DNA from: Sphingomonas sp. PAMC 26605
Lineage (GTDB): Bacteria > Pseudomonadota > Alphaproteobacteria > Sphingomonadales > Sphingomonadaceae
Assembly: GCF_000241485.1 (NCBI RefSeq)
Contig: NZ_JH584241.1
Location: 3,368,369-3,432,368 of the forward strand
Length of the DNA stretch: 64,000 nt
Reading direction: 5' to 3'
Below, piece by piece: positions 53,104 through 61,975 of this stretch. The translations under genes and the position numbers were made by a program. The notes below the pieces were generated by a model, which did not search any database, was not told where the DNA came from, and saw only the letters and a program-made list of their open reading frames with translations. How positions within the stretch are numbered: the first letter of the stretch is position 1; the number at the start of each line of letters is the position of its first letter.

Positions 53104-54906
53104 TCAAGCGGCGGCGAACATCTCCGGCGGGATCGCCATCACCGACTCGGCGCCAGCCTCGATCTTGCGGCGCAAGGCGCCCGCTTCGGGCATGATCCGC
53201 TCGGCGAAGTAGCGCGCGGTCATCAGCTTGGCGTCGAGGAACGCCTGGTCCCCCTCGCCCGCTGCCTTGAGCTTGGTCGCCGCGGTCGCCATCCGCAGCC
53301 ACATCACGCCGAGGCCAACGATGCCCATGATGTGCATGTAGCTGTGCGCGCCGGCGCCGACATTGTCGGGGTTCTGCATGCCGTTCTGCATGAACCACAT
53401 CGTCGCCGCCTGCAGTTCGCCATTCGCCTTCTCGAGGCGGCTGGCGAAATCGGCGGTCGCCGGATCGGCCTTGCCCGCCGCGACGTCGTCGGCGACGACC
53501 TTGAAGAACGCCTGCACCGCGCGGCCACCGTTCTGTGCGAGCTTGCGCCCGACCAGATCCATCGCCTGCACGCCGTTGGTGCCCTCGTAGATCATCGCGA
53601 TGCGCGCATCGCGGACATATTGCTCCATGCCCCATTCGGCGATGTAGCCGTGGCCGCCGTAGACCTGCTGCGCGTTGGTCGCGACGTCATAGCCCTTGTC
53701 GGTGCCATAGCCCTTGATGACGGGCGTGAGCAGGCCGATCAGGTCCGAGGCAAGCTGGCGCTCTTCCTCGGTCGCACCGGCATGCTCGAGATCGACCTGG
53801 AGCGCGCCCCACAGGCACAATGCACGAAGGCCTTCGGTCAGCGCCTTGGCTTCCATCAGCATGCGGCGGACGTCGGGATGGACGAACAGCGTGTCGGCCT
53901 TCTCGTTCGGCTCCTTCGGGCCGGTCAGCGCGCGCCCCTGGCGACGGTCGTGCGCGTACTGGACGGCGTTCTGATAGGCAACCTCGGCGACGCCCAAGCC
54001 CTGCAGGCCGACGCCCAAGCGGGCGGCGTTCATCATGATGAACATCGCGGCGAGGCCCTTCATCTCCTCGCCGACGAGCCAGCCGATCGCGCCGTCATAG
54101 TTCATCACGCAGGTCGAATTGGCGTGGATCCCCATCTTGTGCTCGATCGAGCCGCAGGTGACGGGGTTGCGCGCGCCGAGCGAGCCATCGTCGTTAACGA
54201 GGAATTTGGGCACGACGAACAGCGAAATGCCCTTCGAGCTTTCGGGCGCGCCCGGCGTCTTCGCCAGCACGAGGTGGATGATGTTCTCGGTCAGATCGTG
54301 CTCGCCCGACGAGATGAAGATCTTGGTGCCGGTGATCGCGTAGGAACCGTCGCCCTGCGGCTCGGCGCGGGTGCGGATCAGGCCGAGATCGGTGCCGCAC
54401 TGCGGCTCGGTCAGGTTCATCGTGCCGCCCCATTTGCCGCTGACCATGTTGGGGACGTACTTGGCCTTCTGCTCGTCCGAGCCCTTGACCAGCAGCGCGG
54501 CGATCGCACCGTGCGACAGGCCGGGATACATGGCGAACGCCATGTTCGCCGAGATCATGAATTCCTGAAACGCGGTCGATACGACGTGTGGCATCGCCTG
54601 GCCGCCGAATTCTTCCGGCGCGCTGAGCGTGCCCCAGCCCGACTCGACGAACGCATCATAGGCTTCCTTGAATCCCTTGGGCGTAGTGACCGAGCCATCG
54701 TCGTGCCGCGTGCAGCCTTCCTGATCGCCCGAATAGTTGAGCGGAAAGAGCACCTCGGCGACGAACTTGCCGCCCTCGTCGAGCACGGCATCGACGACGT
54801 CGGGCGTCACGTTCTGGAAGCCGGCGTGGTTCGCGTAGTTTTCCAGCCCGACGACATGCTCGAGCACGAAGCGGACGTCGCGGACGGGGGGCGTATATTG
54901 GGGCAT
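53104..54906 (-). CDS. Acyl-CoA dehydrogenase, long form (about 600 aa)
   Basis: 600 aa FAD enzyme of fatty or branched acyl-CoA oxidation. The N-terminal ACAD domains are followed by an extra C-terminal domain, as in the DmdC/FadE-like long forms. The active-site Glu is in IYEGTNGVQAMDL near residue 445. Motifs include TEPQCGTDLG and ISSGEHDLTEN. Its ATG overlaps the stop of the MerR gene (TGATG), so it is likely controlled by that regulator. The acyl chain preferred is not known. Confidence 0.94.
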   Translation of the reverse strand: MPQYTPPVRDVRFVLEHVVGLENYANHAGFQNVTPDVVDAVLDEGGKFVAEVLFPLNYSGDQEGCTRHDDGSVTTPKGFKEAYDAFVESGWGTLSAPEEFGGQAMPHVVSTAFQEFMISANMAFAMYPGLSHGAIAALLVKGSDEQKAKYVPNMVSGKWGGTMNLTEPQCGTDLGLIRTRAEPQGDGSYAITGTKIFISSGEHDLTENIIHLVLAKTPGAPESSKGISLFVVPKFLVNDDGSLGARNPVTCGSIEHKMGIHANSTCVMNYDGAIGWLVGEEMKGLAAMFIMMNAARLGVGLQGLGVAEVAYQNAVQYAHDRRQGRALTGPKEPNEKADTLFVHPDVRRMLMEAKALTEGLRALCLWGALQVDLEHAGATEEERQLASDLIGLLTPVIKGYGTDKGYDVATNAQQVYGGHGYIAEWGMEQYVRDARIAMIYEGTNGVQAMDLVGRKLAQNGGRAVQAFFKVVADDVAAGKADPATADFASRLEKANGELQAATMWFMQNGMQNPDNVGAGAHSYMHIMGIVGLGVMWLRMATAATKLKAAGEGDQAFLDAKLMTARYFAERIMPEAGALRRKIEAGAESVMAIPPEMFAAA

Positions 54907-55325
54907 CAGGCTTCCTTCGGATGGGTGTGTTCGACGAGGTCGATGAACTCGGTCAATTCGGCGATCGCGGCGTCGATGTCGTGCTTCTGCGCCTCGAGCA
55001 ACGCGACCCGGCTCCGGCAGCGCTCGATCGTGACGGCCCGCTGCGCACGCCGACCGTCGCCGATATCGTAGAGGTCGATCATCTCGCGAATTTCCGAAAG
55101 CGAGAAGCCGACGCGCTTGCCACGCAGGATCCAGGCGAGCCGCGCACGGTCGCGCTGCGAATAGATGCGCGCGGTGCCACGGCGCTCGGGGGCGATCAGC
55201 CCCTCATCCTCGTAAAATCGCAAAGCGCGCGCGGTGACTCCGAACTCGGCCGAAAGGTCGGAAATCGCGAAATGATCGCGATCGGGGTGACGCTCGATCA
55301 AGGCATAGGCGGGACCGGTAGACAT
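54906..55325 (-). CDS. MerR-family transcriptional regulator
   Basis: 139 aa. The N-terminal winged HTH has FAISDLSAEFGVTARALRFYEDEGLIAPERRGTARIYSQRDRARL, and a C-terminal dimerisation helix ends DAAIAELTEFIDLVEH. It has no metal-binding Cys, so it resembles the LiuR or fatty-acid group of MerR proteins rather than metal sensors. The ATG at 55325 is preferred to 55376. It is coupled to the acyl-CoA dehydrogenase gene and likely regulates it. Confidence 0.93.
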   Translation of the reverse strand: MSTGPAYALIERHPDRDHFAISDLSAEFGVTARALRFYEDEGLIAPERRGTARIYSQRDRARLAWILRGKRVGFSLSEIREMIDLYDIGDGRRAQRAVTIERCRSRVALLEAQKHDIDAAIAELTEFIDLVEHTHPKEA

Positions 55326-55430
55326 GCCGTCCAGATAGTTGCCGCTTACGTGAACGTCAACATGCCCGACGCGCATTTCGCGACGAGTTGCCGCGCTGCT
55401 CGACAGGGCGATGTCGGCGCGCGATCTGTC

Positions 55431-55976
55431 TTAGCCGCCGTCTCCGCACAACAACCGACCCCGCGTGTCGCGCAGCGTCGCCGCCTCGGCTGCCGATTCG
55501 CTCAGCCGGGTGACGTCGAGCGCCGCGATCGAGGCGCGGCCGCGACAGGCTTGCTGGCAGCGATCCGGCACGCGCGGCGGGAAGACGATGCGATCCCCCT
55601 CGAAGCGCGCGTCGAGGCTGCAGCCAGCGCCCGCCCCCGTGCCGAGCGTGACGTGGAGCGTGTCGCCATCGCGCGTTACAACGCCCGAGACCCCGCAATT
55701 TTGTGTCTCGTCATAATCGACGAACACCCCGATCCGATAGGCTTTCGCACTCGGCACGATACAGATGCGGTCGTTCTCGGTCGCATAGACGCCGGTCAGA
55801 TCGGTGCTCGCCGGATCGGCGATGACGCCTGCCTGGATCGCGGCGGCCTCGAGTCCCTGCGGTGTCGGCGATGCCGCCGGATCCGGAGCGCCGCGATGGC
55901 ATCCCGCGAGCAGGACCAGCGCAGCAAGCGCAGGCCAGGCGCCCTCACATCCACGCGTGCCCAAAAGCGGCGTCAT
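55431..55976 (-). CDS. Putative lipoprotein, function unknown
   Basis: 181 aa. A lipobox is seen near residue 26 (ALVLLAGC), so it is probably anchored to a membrane as a lipoprotein. The mature part has two strand-rich regions with [37 protein letters not shown] and five more Cys, which may be paired. The ATG overlaps the stop of hisI (ATGA). The first residues GTRGCEG include a non-lipobox Cys. No family is recognised. Confidence 0.78.
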   Translation of the reverse strand: MTPLLGTRGCEGAWPALAALVLLAGCHRGAPDPAASPTPQGLEAAAIQAGVIADPASTDLTGVYATENDRICIVPSAKAYRIGVFVDYDETQNCGVSGVVTRDGDTLHVTLGTGAGAGCSLDARFEGDRIVFPPRVPDRCQQACRGRASIAALDVTRLSESAAEAATLRDTRGRLLCGDGG

Positions 55977-56335
55977 TCCGCCGCTGCCAGCCGATCGCCC
56001 TCGATCCGGCGGTAGAAGCAGCTACGCGCGCCGGTATGGCAGGCGGGGCCGGCGGGATCGACGATCAGCCACACCGCGTCCTGATCGCAATCGATGCGAA
56101 TGTCGGCGACGTGGAGCACGTGGCCCGACGTCTCGCCCTTCTTCCACAGCCGGTTACGGCTGCGCGACCAAAAATGCGCTTCGCCTGTCTCGATCGTCAA
56201 CCGTAGTGCCTCGGCGTTCATATGCGCGAGCATGAGCACGTCGCCATTTGCGCGGTCGGTCGCGACCGCGGTGATCAGGCCGGCGGCGTCGTATTTAGGG
56301 TCCAGCGCCAGGCCGGTTTCGCGGGGATCAGGCAT
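55973..56335 (-). CDS. hisI: Phosphoribosyl-AMP cyclohydrolase (HisI)
   Basis: 120 aa. It opens the PR-AMP ring in histidine synthesis. Metal and catalytic residues: [10 protein letters not shown] (DxDxD motif) and the Cys triplet in CDQD...[14 protein letters not shown]. The C-terminal half of bifunctional HisIE is absent, so HisE must be encoded elsewhere. Its stop overlaps the lipoprotein ATG. The other his genes are not in the window. Confidence 0.97.
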   Translation of the reverse strand: MPDPRETGLALDPKYDAAGLITAVATDRANGDVLMLAHMNAEALRLTIETGEAHFWSRSRNRLWKKGETSGHVLHVADIRIDCDQDAVWLIVDPAGPACHTGARSCFYRRIEGDRLAAAE

Positions 56336-56426
56336 ATTCGCTGCTTAGCGGCCCCGCTGGCGCGCGTCACCCCGCCCCCCGCTATCAACACGACCCGCGA
56401 TCACCGTCACCTCGTTCACCATCATC

Positions 56427-56506
56427 GTCACCCCAGCGAAATCTGGGGTCTCGTGAAGGCGGGCTCGCGCCTGATCAGGAGACCCCAGCTTTCGCTGGGG
56501 TGACGG
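56427..56506. repeat. Second copy of the 16.9-kb inverted repeat
   Basis: Arms 56427-56453 (CGTCACCCCAGCGAAATC start) and 56480-56506 (GAGACCCCAGCTTTCG start) are near-perfect reverse complements, with the same core as the pair at 16867-16954 and one or two changed bases in the left hairpin loop. Located between hisI and a small gene, both on the minus strand. Confidence 0.85.
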
Positions 56507-56522
56507 TATGGTCGGGGGGGGA

Positions 56523-56771
56523 CTAGTCCTTGCGAATCGCCCTAACCAGTTCGGCCTTGGTCATCTTCGAACGCCCGGTGATCCCGATCTCGCGCGCCTC
56601 CTTCAGCAGATCATCCTTCGTCCGGTCCTCGAGCTCGGACGCACGGTGCTCGATCGTCCCCGCCGCCTTGGCATTGGCGATTCGCGCCGCCTTTTCCTTC
56701 GATGCGCCGTCGCGGCGCAGATCTTCGTAGAGCGTGTCGTCCTTGACGCTCGGGCCATGGTCCTTCGCCAC
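56523..56771 (-). CDS. Small Rho-N/SAP-like protein
   Basis: 82 aa. The C-terminal half, DRTKDDLLKEAREIGITGRSKMTKAELVRAIRKD, has the Rho termination factor N-terminal/SAP-like helix-extended-helix pattern (LLKEAREIGITGRSKMTKAELV). The N-terminal half is highly charged. It may bind DNA or RNA, but no function is known. Start at 56771 has AGGAGG-like GCAGGAGGTTGCG upstream. Confidence 0.85.
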   Translation of the reverse strand: MAKDHGPSVKDDTLYEDLRRDGASKEKAARIANAKAAGTIEHRASELEDRTKDDLLKEAREIGITGRSKMTKAELVRAIRKD

Positions 56772-56901
56772 CGCAACCTCCTGCTATTGCCGGGCAAAAA
56801 ACCCGCGATGCGACCAAACGCTCCGCATGTTGTGACAAAAGCGCGACAAACCCGGGCGCCGTCCCTATATGCCCACGCGAGCGCTACCCCCGAAGGGCGA
56901 T

Positions 56902-58386
56902 ATGCTGACCACGAATCCACATGAAGACGACACGCTGCACGAAGAGTGCGGCATTTTCGGCATTTCCGGCGCGACCGACGCGGCCCGGCTGGTCGCGCTC
57001 GGGCTGCACGCGCTGCAGCACCGCGGCCAGGAGGCGGCCGGCATCACCAGCTTCGACGGGGTGGAATTCCATACGCACCGCGCGATGGGGCATGTCGCGG
57101 GCAATTTCGACCGCGAGGAGATCATGGTCCCGTTGCGTGGCTCGGTCGCGTGCGGGCATGTCCGCTACTCGACCACCGGCGAGACGGCGCTGCGCAACGT
57201 CCAGCCGCTCTACGCCGACCTCGCCTCGGGCGGGTTCGCGATCGCGCACAACGGCAACATCTCCAACGCGATGCGGCTGCGGCGCGATCTGGTGCGGCGC
57301 GGGTCGATCTTCCAGTCGACCAGCGACACAGAAACCATCATCCATCTCGTCGCGACCTCGAACTATCGCACGACGGTCGACAAATTCATCGATGCGCTGA
57401 AGCGCGTCGAGGGCGCCTATTCGCTGATCGTGATGACGCCCGAGGGCATGATCGCCTGCCGCGATCCACTCGGCATACGTCCGCTGGTGATGGGCAAGAT
57501 CGACGGCCCCGATGGCCCCAATGGAGATGGCGGGGCGATCATCTTCGCGTCGGAGACCGTCGCGCTCGACGTGGTCGGCGCGACCTTCGTCCGCTCGATC
57601 GAGCCGGGCGAGCTGGTGATGGTCAAGGGCAGCGAAATAACCTCGCACCACCCGTTCGCGCCGGTCGCGCCGCGGCCGTGCATCTTCGAATATGTCTATT
57701 TCTCGCGCCCCGATTCGATTTCGGAGGACCGCAGCGTCTACACCGTGCGCAAGGCGATCGGCGCGCAGCTGGCGATCGAGAGCCCGGTGGATGCCGATCT
57801 GGTCATCCCGGTCCCCGATTCGGGCACGCCCGCGGCGCTTGGCTATGCGCAGGAGTCGGGCATTCCGTTCGAGCTCGGCATCATCCGCTCGCATTATGTC
57901 GGGCGCACCTTCATCCAGCCGAGCGACAAGGTCCGCCACCTCGGCGTCAAGCTGAAGCACAACGCCAATCGCGCGCTGATCGCGGGCAAGAAGATCGTGC
58001 TGATCGACGATTCGATCGTGCGCGGCACCACCTCGCTCAAGATCGTCGAGATGATGCGCGAGGCGGGCGCCGCCGAGGTCCACATGCGCATCGCCAGCCC
58101 GCCGACGCGGCATTCGTGCTTCTACGGCGTCGACACGCCCGAGCGCGCGAAGCTGCTCGCCGCGACCAAGAATCTCGAAGAGATGGCCGCCTATATCAAG
58201 GCTGACAGCCTCGCCTTCATCTCGATCGACGGGCTCTACAAGGCGCTCGGCGAGCCGCAGCGCAACGCGATCCGGCCGAGCCATTGCGACGCCTGCTTCA
58301 CCGGTGATTATCCGACCAGCCTGACCGATCAGGACGATGTATCGTCGGTCGATCAGTTCGCGCTGTTGGCGGAACGCGTGATCTAA
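56902..58386 (+). CDS. purF: Amidophosphoribosyltransferase (PurF)
   Basis: 494 aa. First step of purine synthesis. A short propeptide precedes the N-terminal nucleophile Cys16 in EECGIFG, followed by the glutaminase region (HALQHRGQEAAGI, GHVRYSTTG) and the phosphoribosyltransferase domain with VLIDDSIVRGTTS. CGAAGGGCG lies before the ATG at 56902; the longer frame to 56869 is not needed. It is divergent from the Rho-N-like gene, with 130 bp between. Confidence 0.97.
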   Translation: MLTTNPHEDDTLHEECGIFGISGATDAARLVALGLHALQHRGQEAAGITSFDGVEFHTHRAMGHVAGNFDREEIMVPLRGSVACGHVRYSTTGETALRNVQPLYADLASGGFAIAHNGNISNAMRLRRDLVRRGSIFQSTSDTETIIHLVATSNYRTTVDKFIDALKRVEGAYSLIVMTPEGMIACRDPLGIRPLVMGKIDGPDGPNGDGGAIIFASETVALDVVGATFVRSIEPGELVMVKGSEITSHHPFAPVAPRPCIFEYVYFSRPDSISEDRSVYTVRKAIGAQLAIESPVDADLVIPVPDSGTPAALGYAQESGIPFELGIIRSHYVGRTFIQPSDKVRHLGVKLKHNANRALIAGKKIVLIDDSIVRGTTSLKIVEMMREAGAAEVHMRIASPPTRHSCFYGVDTPERAKLLAATKNLEEMAAYIKADSLAFISIDGLYKALGEPQRNAIRPSHCDACFTGDYPTSLTDQDDVSSVDQFALLAERVI

Positions 58387-58392
58387 GAACTA

Positions 58393-58556
58393 AGCCCCTC
58401 CCCTTGAGGAGCAACAGGTAAACCGCCCCCCGGGCGGTTTAGGTCAGGCCGGGAGCCTGACCGACCTGTTGCTGGGTTGGGGTAGGGCTGTAACGGGCGC
58501 TGACTCTCTGCGAGGCACGTCCCCACCCCCAACCTCTCCCCTGAAGGGGAGGGGCT
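58393..58556. repeat. Structured intergenic repeat, nested hairpins (three-way junction)
   Basis: Outer arms AGCCCCTCCCCTT (58393-58405) and AAGGGGAGGGGCT (58544-58556) are a perfect 13-bp pair. Inside, AGCAACAGGT (58410-58419) pairs perfectly with ACCTGTTGCT (58464-58473), and two hairpins lie between: AAACCGCCC/GGGCGGTTT (58420-58440) and GGTCAGGC/GCCTGACC (58442-58462). Together these draw a three-way junction. It lies between purF and the SDR gene and likely gives a terminator or mRNA structure. Confidence 0.85.
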
Positions 58557-58575
58557 TTCAGGAGACGGAGCCCGC

Positions 58576-59286
58576 ATGACCGACAAGCCGCTCGCCAATC
58601 AAGTTGCCCTCGTCACCGGCGCAAGCCGTGGGATCGGCGCCGCGACAGCGCTCGCGCTTGGCGCCGCGGGCGCACATGTCGTCATCACTGCGCGCACCGC
58701 GGCGGGGCTCGAGACGGTCGAGAATGCGATCTTCGACGCGGGCGGTTCCGCGACGATCGCACCGCTCAACCTGACCGAGACCGACAGCATCGCCCGCCTC
58801 GGCGCCGCGATCGGCGAGCGCTGGCCCGCGCTGGACATTCTCGTGCTCAACGCCGCGATGCTCGGGCAATTGTCGGCGGTGCCCGCGATCGACCCAAAGG
58901 AAATGGCGCAAATCCTCACGCTCAACGTCAGCGCGCAGGCCGCGCTGATCGCGGCGTTCGACCCGATGCTGCGCAAGTCGCAGCGCGCGCGCGTGATCGG
59001 CCTGACCTCCAGCGTCGGGCGCAAGCCGCGCGCGTACTGGGGGATGTACGGCGCGTCGAAGGCGGCGTTCGAGACGCTGCTCGCCGCCTATGGCGACGAA
59101 ATGGAACTGATCAGCTCGGTCCGCACCGCGATCATCGACCCGGGCGCGACGCGCACCGCGATGCGCCACAAGGCCTATCCGGGCGAGGATCCCAAGTCGG
59201 TCAAGGATCCCTCGGTGGTGGCCGACCGGATCGTTGCGCTGCTGACCGAGGATTTCGCGACCGGGCATTTCGAGCGAGTGGACTAA
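58576..59286 (+). CDS. Short-chain dehydrogenase/reductase (SDR)
   Basis: 236 aa. Cofactor loop VTGASRGIGAAT (about residues 13-24), the Ser in GLTSSVGRK and the YxxxK of YGASKAAFET. It has no signal peptide and no extra domain. TTTCAGGAGACGG lies before the ATG. The stop overlaps the stop region of the convergent cyclopropane fatty acid synthase gene by 4 bases. Substrate not known; the N-terminal 20 residues are compatible with 3-oxoacyl reductases or sterol-like dehydrogenases. Confidence 0.92.
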   Translation: MTDKPLANQVALVTGASRGIGAATALALGAAGAHVVITARTAAGLETVENAIFDAGGSATIAPLNLTETDSIARLGAAIGERWPALDILVLNAAMLGQLSAVPAIDPKEMAQILTLNVSAQAALIAAFDPMLRKSQRARVIGLTSSVGRKPRAYWGMYGASKAAFETLLAAYGDEMELISSVRTAIIDPGATRTAMRHKAYPGEDPKSVKDPSVVADRIVALLTEDFATGHFERVD

Positions 59287-60503
59287 ACTCCCCTCCCGCT
59301 TGCGGGAGGGGAACGCTTGACCAGCGTGACCTGCGCGACATCGATGCCGCCGCCGCGGAAGCCACCTTCGCAATACATCAGATAATAGCGCCACAGTTCG
59401 ACGAACGCCTGATCGAACTTTGCCGGCAGGCGCCCCTCGACGACCGCGGCATCGAACGCGACGCGCCAGCGCCGCAGCGTTTCGGCGTAGTGCAGCCCGA
59501 AGGTTCGGTTGTCGCGCCAATCGAGCCCCTGCGCTTCGGCGATCGCGCGAAAACGACTTTCCGAAAGCAGCATCCCGCCGGGAAAGACGAAGCGCTGGAT
59601 GAAATCGACGTTCTCGGCATAGGCCGGGAAGATCGCATCGTCGATCGTGATATATTGCAACGCCGCGCGACCGCCCGGCTTGAGCGCGCATGCGATCGCC
59701 TCGAGATACGCCGGCCAATATTCCTGCCCGACCGCCTCGACCATTTCGATGCTCGCGACCGCGTCGTAAACCCCGGTCACGTCGCGATAGTCGATCCGCG
59801 CCACCGTCACGTCGCGCAACCCGGCCGAAGCGATGCGCGCGTTGACCGCGGCCTCCTGCTCGGTCGACAGCGTAATCGCATCGACCTTGAGCCCGCGCCG
59901 CGCCGCGGCTTCGGCGAAGGCGCCCCAGCCGCAGCCGATCTCGAGCACGTGCTCGCCCGGCGCCACCGCGAGGCGGTCGAGGATCGCGTCGATCTTGGTC
60001 GCCTGCGCCGCTTCGAGGCCTTCGCCCTCCGACACCGGCTCGGCGAACAGCGCGCTCGAATACATCAGGCTCCGGTCGAGCCACAGCCGGTAGAAATCGT
60101 TGCCGAGGTCGTAATGGAACTCGATGTTGCGCCGCGCGCCGACGCGCGAATTGCGCCGCCGGCTGTTCGCGATCCGCCGCACCGCCCGCATCACCCCACC
60201 CGAGCGCGCCGTCCCGCCCAGCGTCACGCGGTTGCGCATGAACAGCTCGAACAGGACGGTCGGATCGGGGCTTGCCCATTCCCCCTTCGCCCAGGCGACA
60301 TACCAGCCCGCAGAGCCCCCCGTCGCGAGCCGCAGCAGCGCGCGCCAACTGCGCAGGTCGACCACCGCCGCCGGCCCCGGCGCGCGACCGCCGAGCAGCC
60401 GGTCGCCCCCGTCGGGCAGGCGCGCGGCAAGCGATCCCGCGACCAGACCCGCGTCGATCCGGTCCAGCAGGCGGTGGAAGAGTTTCGAGAAGGCCCCAAG
60501 CAT
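59283..60503 (-). CDS. cfa: Cyclopropane-fatty-acyl-phospholipid synthase (SAM-dependent)
   Basis: 406 aa. SAM-binding VLEIGCGWGAFAEAAARRG near residue 182, the active-site region IEMVEAVGQEYW, and the C-terminal GGFRGGGIDVAQVTLVK. The family methylenates unsaturated fatty acids in membrane lipids. ATG at 60503 has GAGGGGCGCGCG upstream; the longer frame to 60827 lies in photolyase. The last residues (SPPASGRGV) are encoded by a GC-rich hairpin repeat, so the tail is probably recent. Confidence 0.9.
   Translation of the reverse strand: MLGAFSKLFHRLLDRIDAGLVAGSLAARLPDGGDRLLGGRAPGPAAVVDLRSWRALLRLATGGSAGWYVAWAKGEWASPDPTVLFELFMRNRVTLGGTARSGGVMRAVRRIANSRRRNSRVGARRNIEFHYDLGNDFYRLWLDRSLMYSSALFAEPVSEGEGLEAAQATKIDAILDRLAVAPGEHVLEIGCGWGAFAEAAARRGLKVDAITLSTEQEAAVNARIASAGLRDVTVARIDYRDVTGVYDAVASIEMVEAVGQEYWPAYLEAIACALKPGGRAALQYITIDDAIFPAYAENVDFIQRFVFPGGMLLSESRFRAIAEAQGLDWRDNRTFGLHYAETLRRWRVAFDAAVVEGRLPAKFDQAFVELWRYYLMYCEGGFRGGGIDVAQVTLVKRSPPASGRGV
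59290..59311. repeat. GC-rich hairpin in the C-terminal end of cfa
   Basis: CCCCTCCCGC (59290-59299) pairs with GCGGGAGGGG (59302-59311). It lies 4 bases after the SDR stop and inside the last codons of the opposite-strand cfa gene, so it may end transcription of the SDR gene. Confidence 0.7.
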
Positions 60504-60546
60504 CGCGCGCCCCTCGCATCCATGTCGGCGCGCCGCAACGGGATTT

Positions 60547-61920
60547 TCAGCGTGCGCGGCGGGCCGCCTCCAGCGCACGCTCGCGACCCTCACGGTGGCC
60601 GATGATCTTTTCCGGGTAATCGCGCGGCCGGCAGCCGGCCTCCTCGGGGTCATGGATCGCATCGCCTTTGACGCCGGCAAGCTCGGGGACCCATTCCCGG
60701 ATATAGTCGCCCGCGTCGAATTTGGGCGATTGCACCAGCGGCGCCATAACCCGGCTGAACATGTTCGAATCGATCCCCGTGCCCGCGGTCCATTGCCAAT
60801 TGACCGAGTTCGACCCGTAATCGCCATCGACCAGGCAATCCCAGAACCAGCGCTCGCCCGCGCGCCAGTCGATCAGCAGATGCTTGATCAGGAAGCTCGC
60901 GGTGATCATCCGCACGCGATTGTGCATCCACCCGGTGGTCCACAGCTGGCGCATCCCGGCATCGACGATCGGATAGCCGGTGCGCCCCTGCTGCCACGCC
61001 TTCAGATCGGCGTTCGCTTCCTTGCCCGTCCGCCATTCGAGACCGCCGAGCGCGTCCCGGCCGTTCCTGGTGCCATAATCGGGATATTGCAGGATGACGT
61101 TCTGCGCATAATCGCGCCAGCCGATCTCGCTGAGGAACACGTCGACCGAGCCACCGGCGTCGGTCACCGCATGCCATACCTGCGCTGCCGAAAGCTCGCC
61201 GAAATGGAGATGCGGCGACAGACGCGAGCTGCCGTCGATCGAGGGCAGGTTGCGCGTTTCGTCATAGCGGGCGGCCTGATCGCGAAACGCGTTGAGCCGC
61301 TTGTGCGCTGCGTCTTCACCCGGCGTCCATGCCTTGCCGAACCCGGTCGACCAGTCGGGCTTGGTCGGGAGCAGGTCCCAGTCGGCGAGCGAATCGCTCT
61401 CGGGCCATGTCTTCGGCGCGGCGATGTGCGCCGGTACGCGCGTCGGTTCGGGCGGCGGCAGCGTCGCCTTGAGCGCGCGCCAGAACGGCGTGTAGATCTT
61501 GTACTGGCCACCCGACCCGGTCGTGATCGTCCCCGGCCGCGCGAGATAATTGCCGTCATGGCAGACGAGGTCGAGCGCCTTACCCACCGCCCGCTCGGCG
61601 TTGCGCCACCACGGCTCGAAATGGCGGATCGCATGGACGCGTTTCGCGCCGGCATCCTCGGCGACCTTCGCCAATTCCTCGGCCGCGTCGCCGCGCCGCA
61701 GGATCAGCCGCGACCCCTTTCCGCGGAGCGCCGCATCGAGACTCGTCAGGCTGTGATGCAGCCACCAGCGCGACGCACCGCCCATCGCATACTGCTTCGC
61801 TGCGGCATTATCGAGCACATAGACCGGAATCACCGCGCCCTCGGCCGCCGCCGCGACCAAGGCGGGCTGATCGGCCAGCCGCAGGTCACGCCGCAGCCAC
61901 AAAAGAACGGGATCGGTCAC
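60547..61920 (-). CDS. phrB: Deoxyribodipyrimidine photolyase (class I)
   Basis: 457 aa. Antenna-domain opening LLWLRRDLRLADQPAL, then FAD-domain motifs WRDYAQNVILQYP, GRTGYPIVDAGMRQLWTTGWMHNRVRMITASFL, GDYGSNSVNWQWTAGTGIDSNMFSR. It reverses UV-induced cyclobutane dimers with light. The start is a GTG at 61920 (VTDPVLLWLRR) because the longer frame has no sign of coding. It lies 43 bp ahead of cfa on the same strand. Cryptochrome-like function is possible but the motif set is that of a photolyase. Confidence 0.94.
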   Translation of the reverse strand: MTDPVLLWLRRDLRLADQPALVAAAAEGAVIPVYVLDNAAAKQYAMGGASRWWLHHSLTSLDAALRGKGSRLILRRGDAAEELAKVAEDAGAKRVHAIRHFEPWWRNAERAVGKALDLVCHDGNYLARPGTITTGSGGQYKIYTPFWRALKATLPPPEPTRVPAHIAAPKTWPESDSLADWDLLPTKPDWSTGFGKAWTPGEDAAHKRLNAFRDQAARYDETRNLPSIDGSSRLSPHLHFGELSAAQVWHAVTDAGGSVDVFLSEIGWRDYAQNVILQYPDYGTRNGRDALGGLEWRTGKEANADLKAWQQGRTGYPIVDAGMRQLWTTGWMHNRVRMITASFLIKHLLIDWRAGERWFWDCLVDGDYGSNSVNWQWTAGTGIDSNMFSRVMAPLVQSPKFDAGDYIREWVPELAGVKGDAIHDPEEAGCRPRDYPEKIIGHREGRERALEAARRAR

Positions 61921-61975
61921 TTGCAAACACTCGCACGCTGGCGGCAGTAGCATCGACGCTCCGCCTTAACCTCGA

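Noticed and set aside
60124..61950. 608-aa plus-strand frame opposite cfa and the photolyase gene
   Set aside because: Both strand partners have clear motif-bearing proteins; this frame has none.
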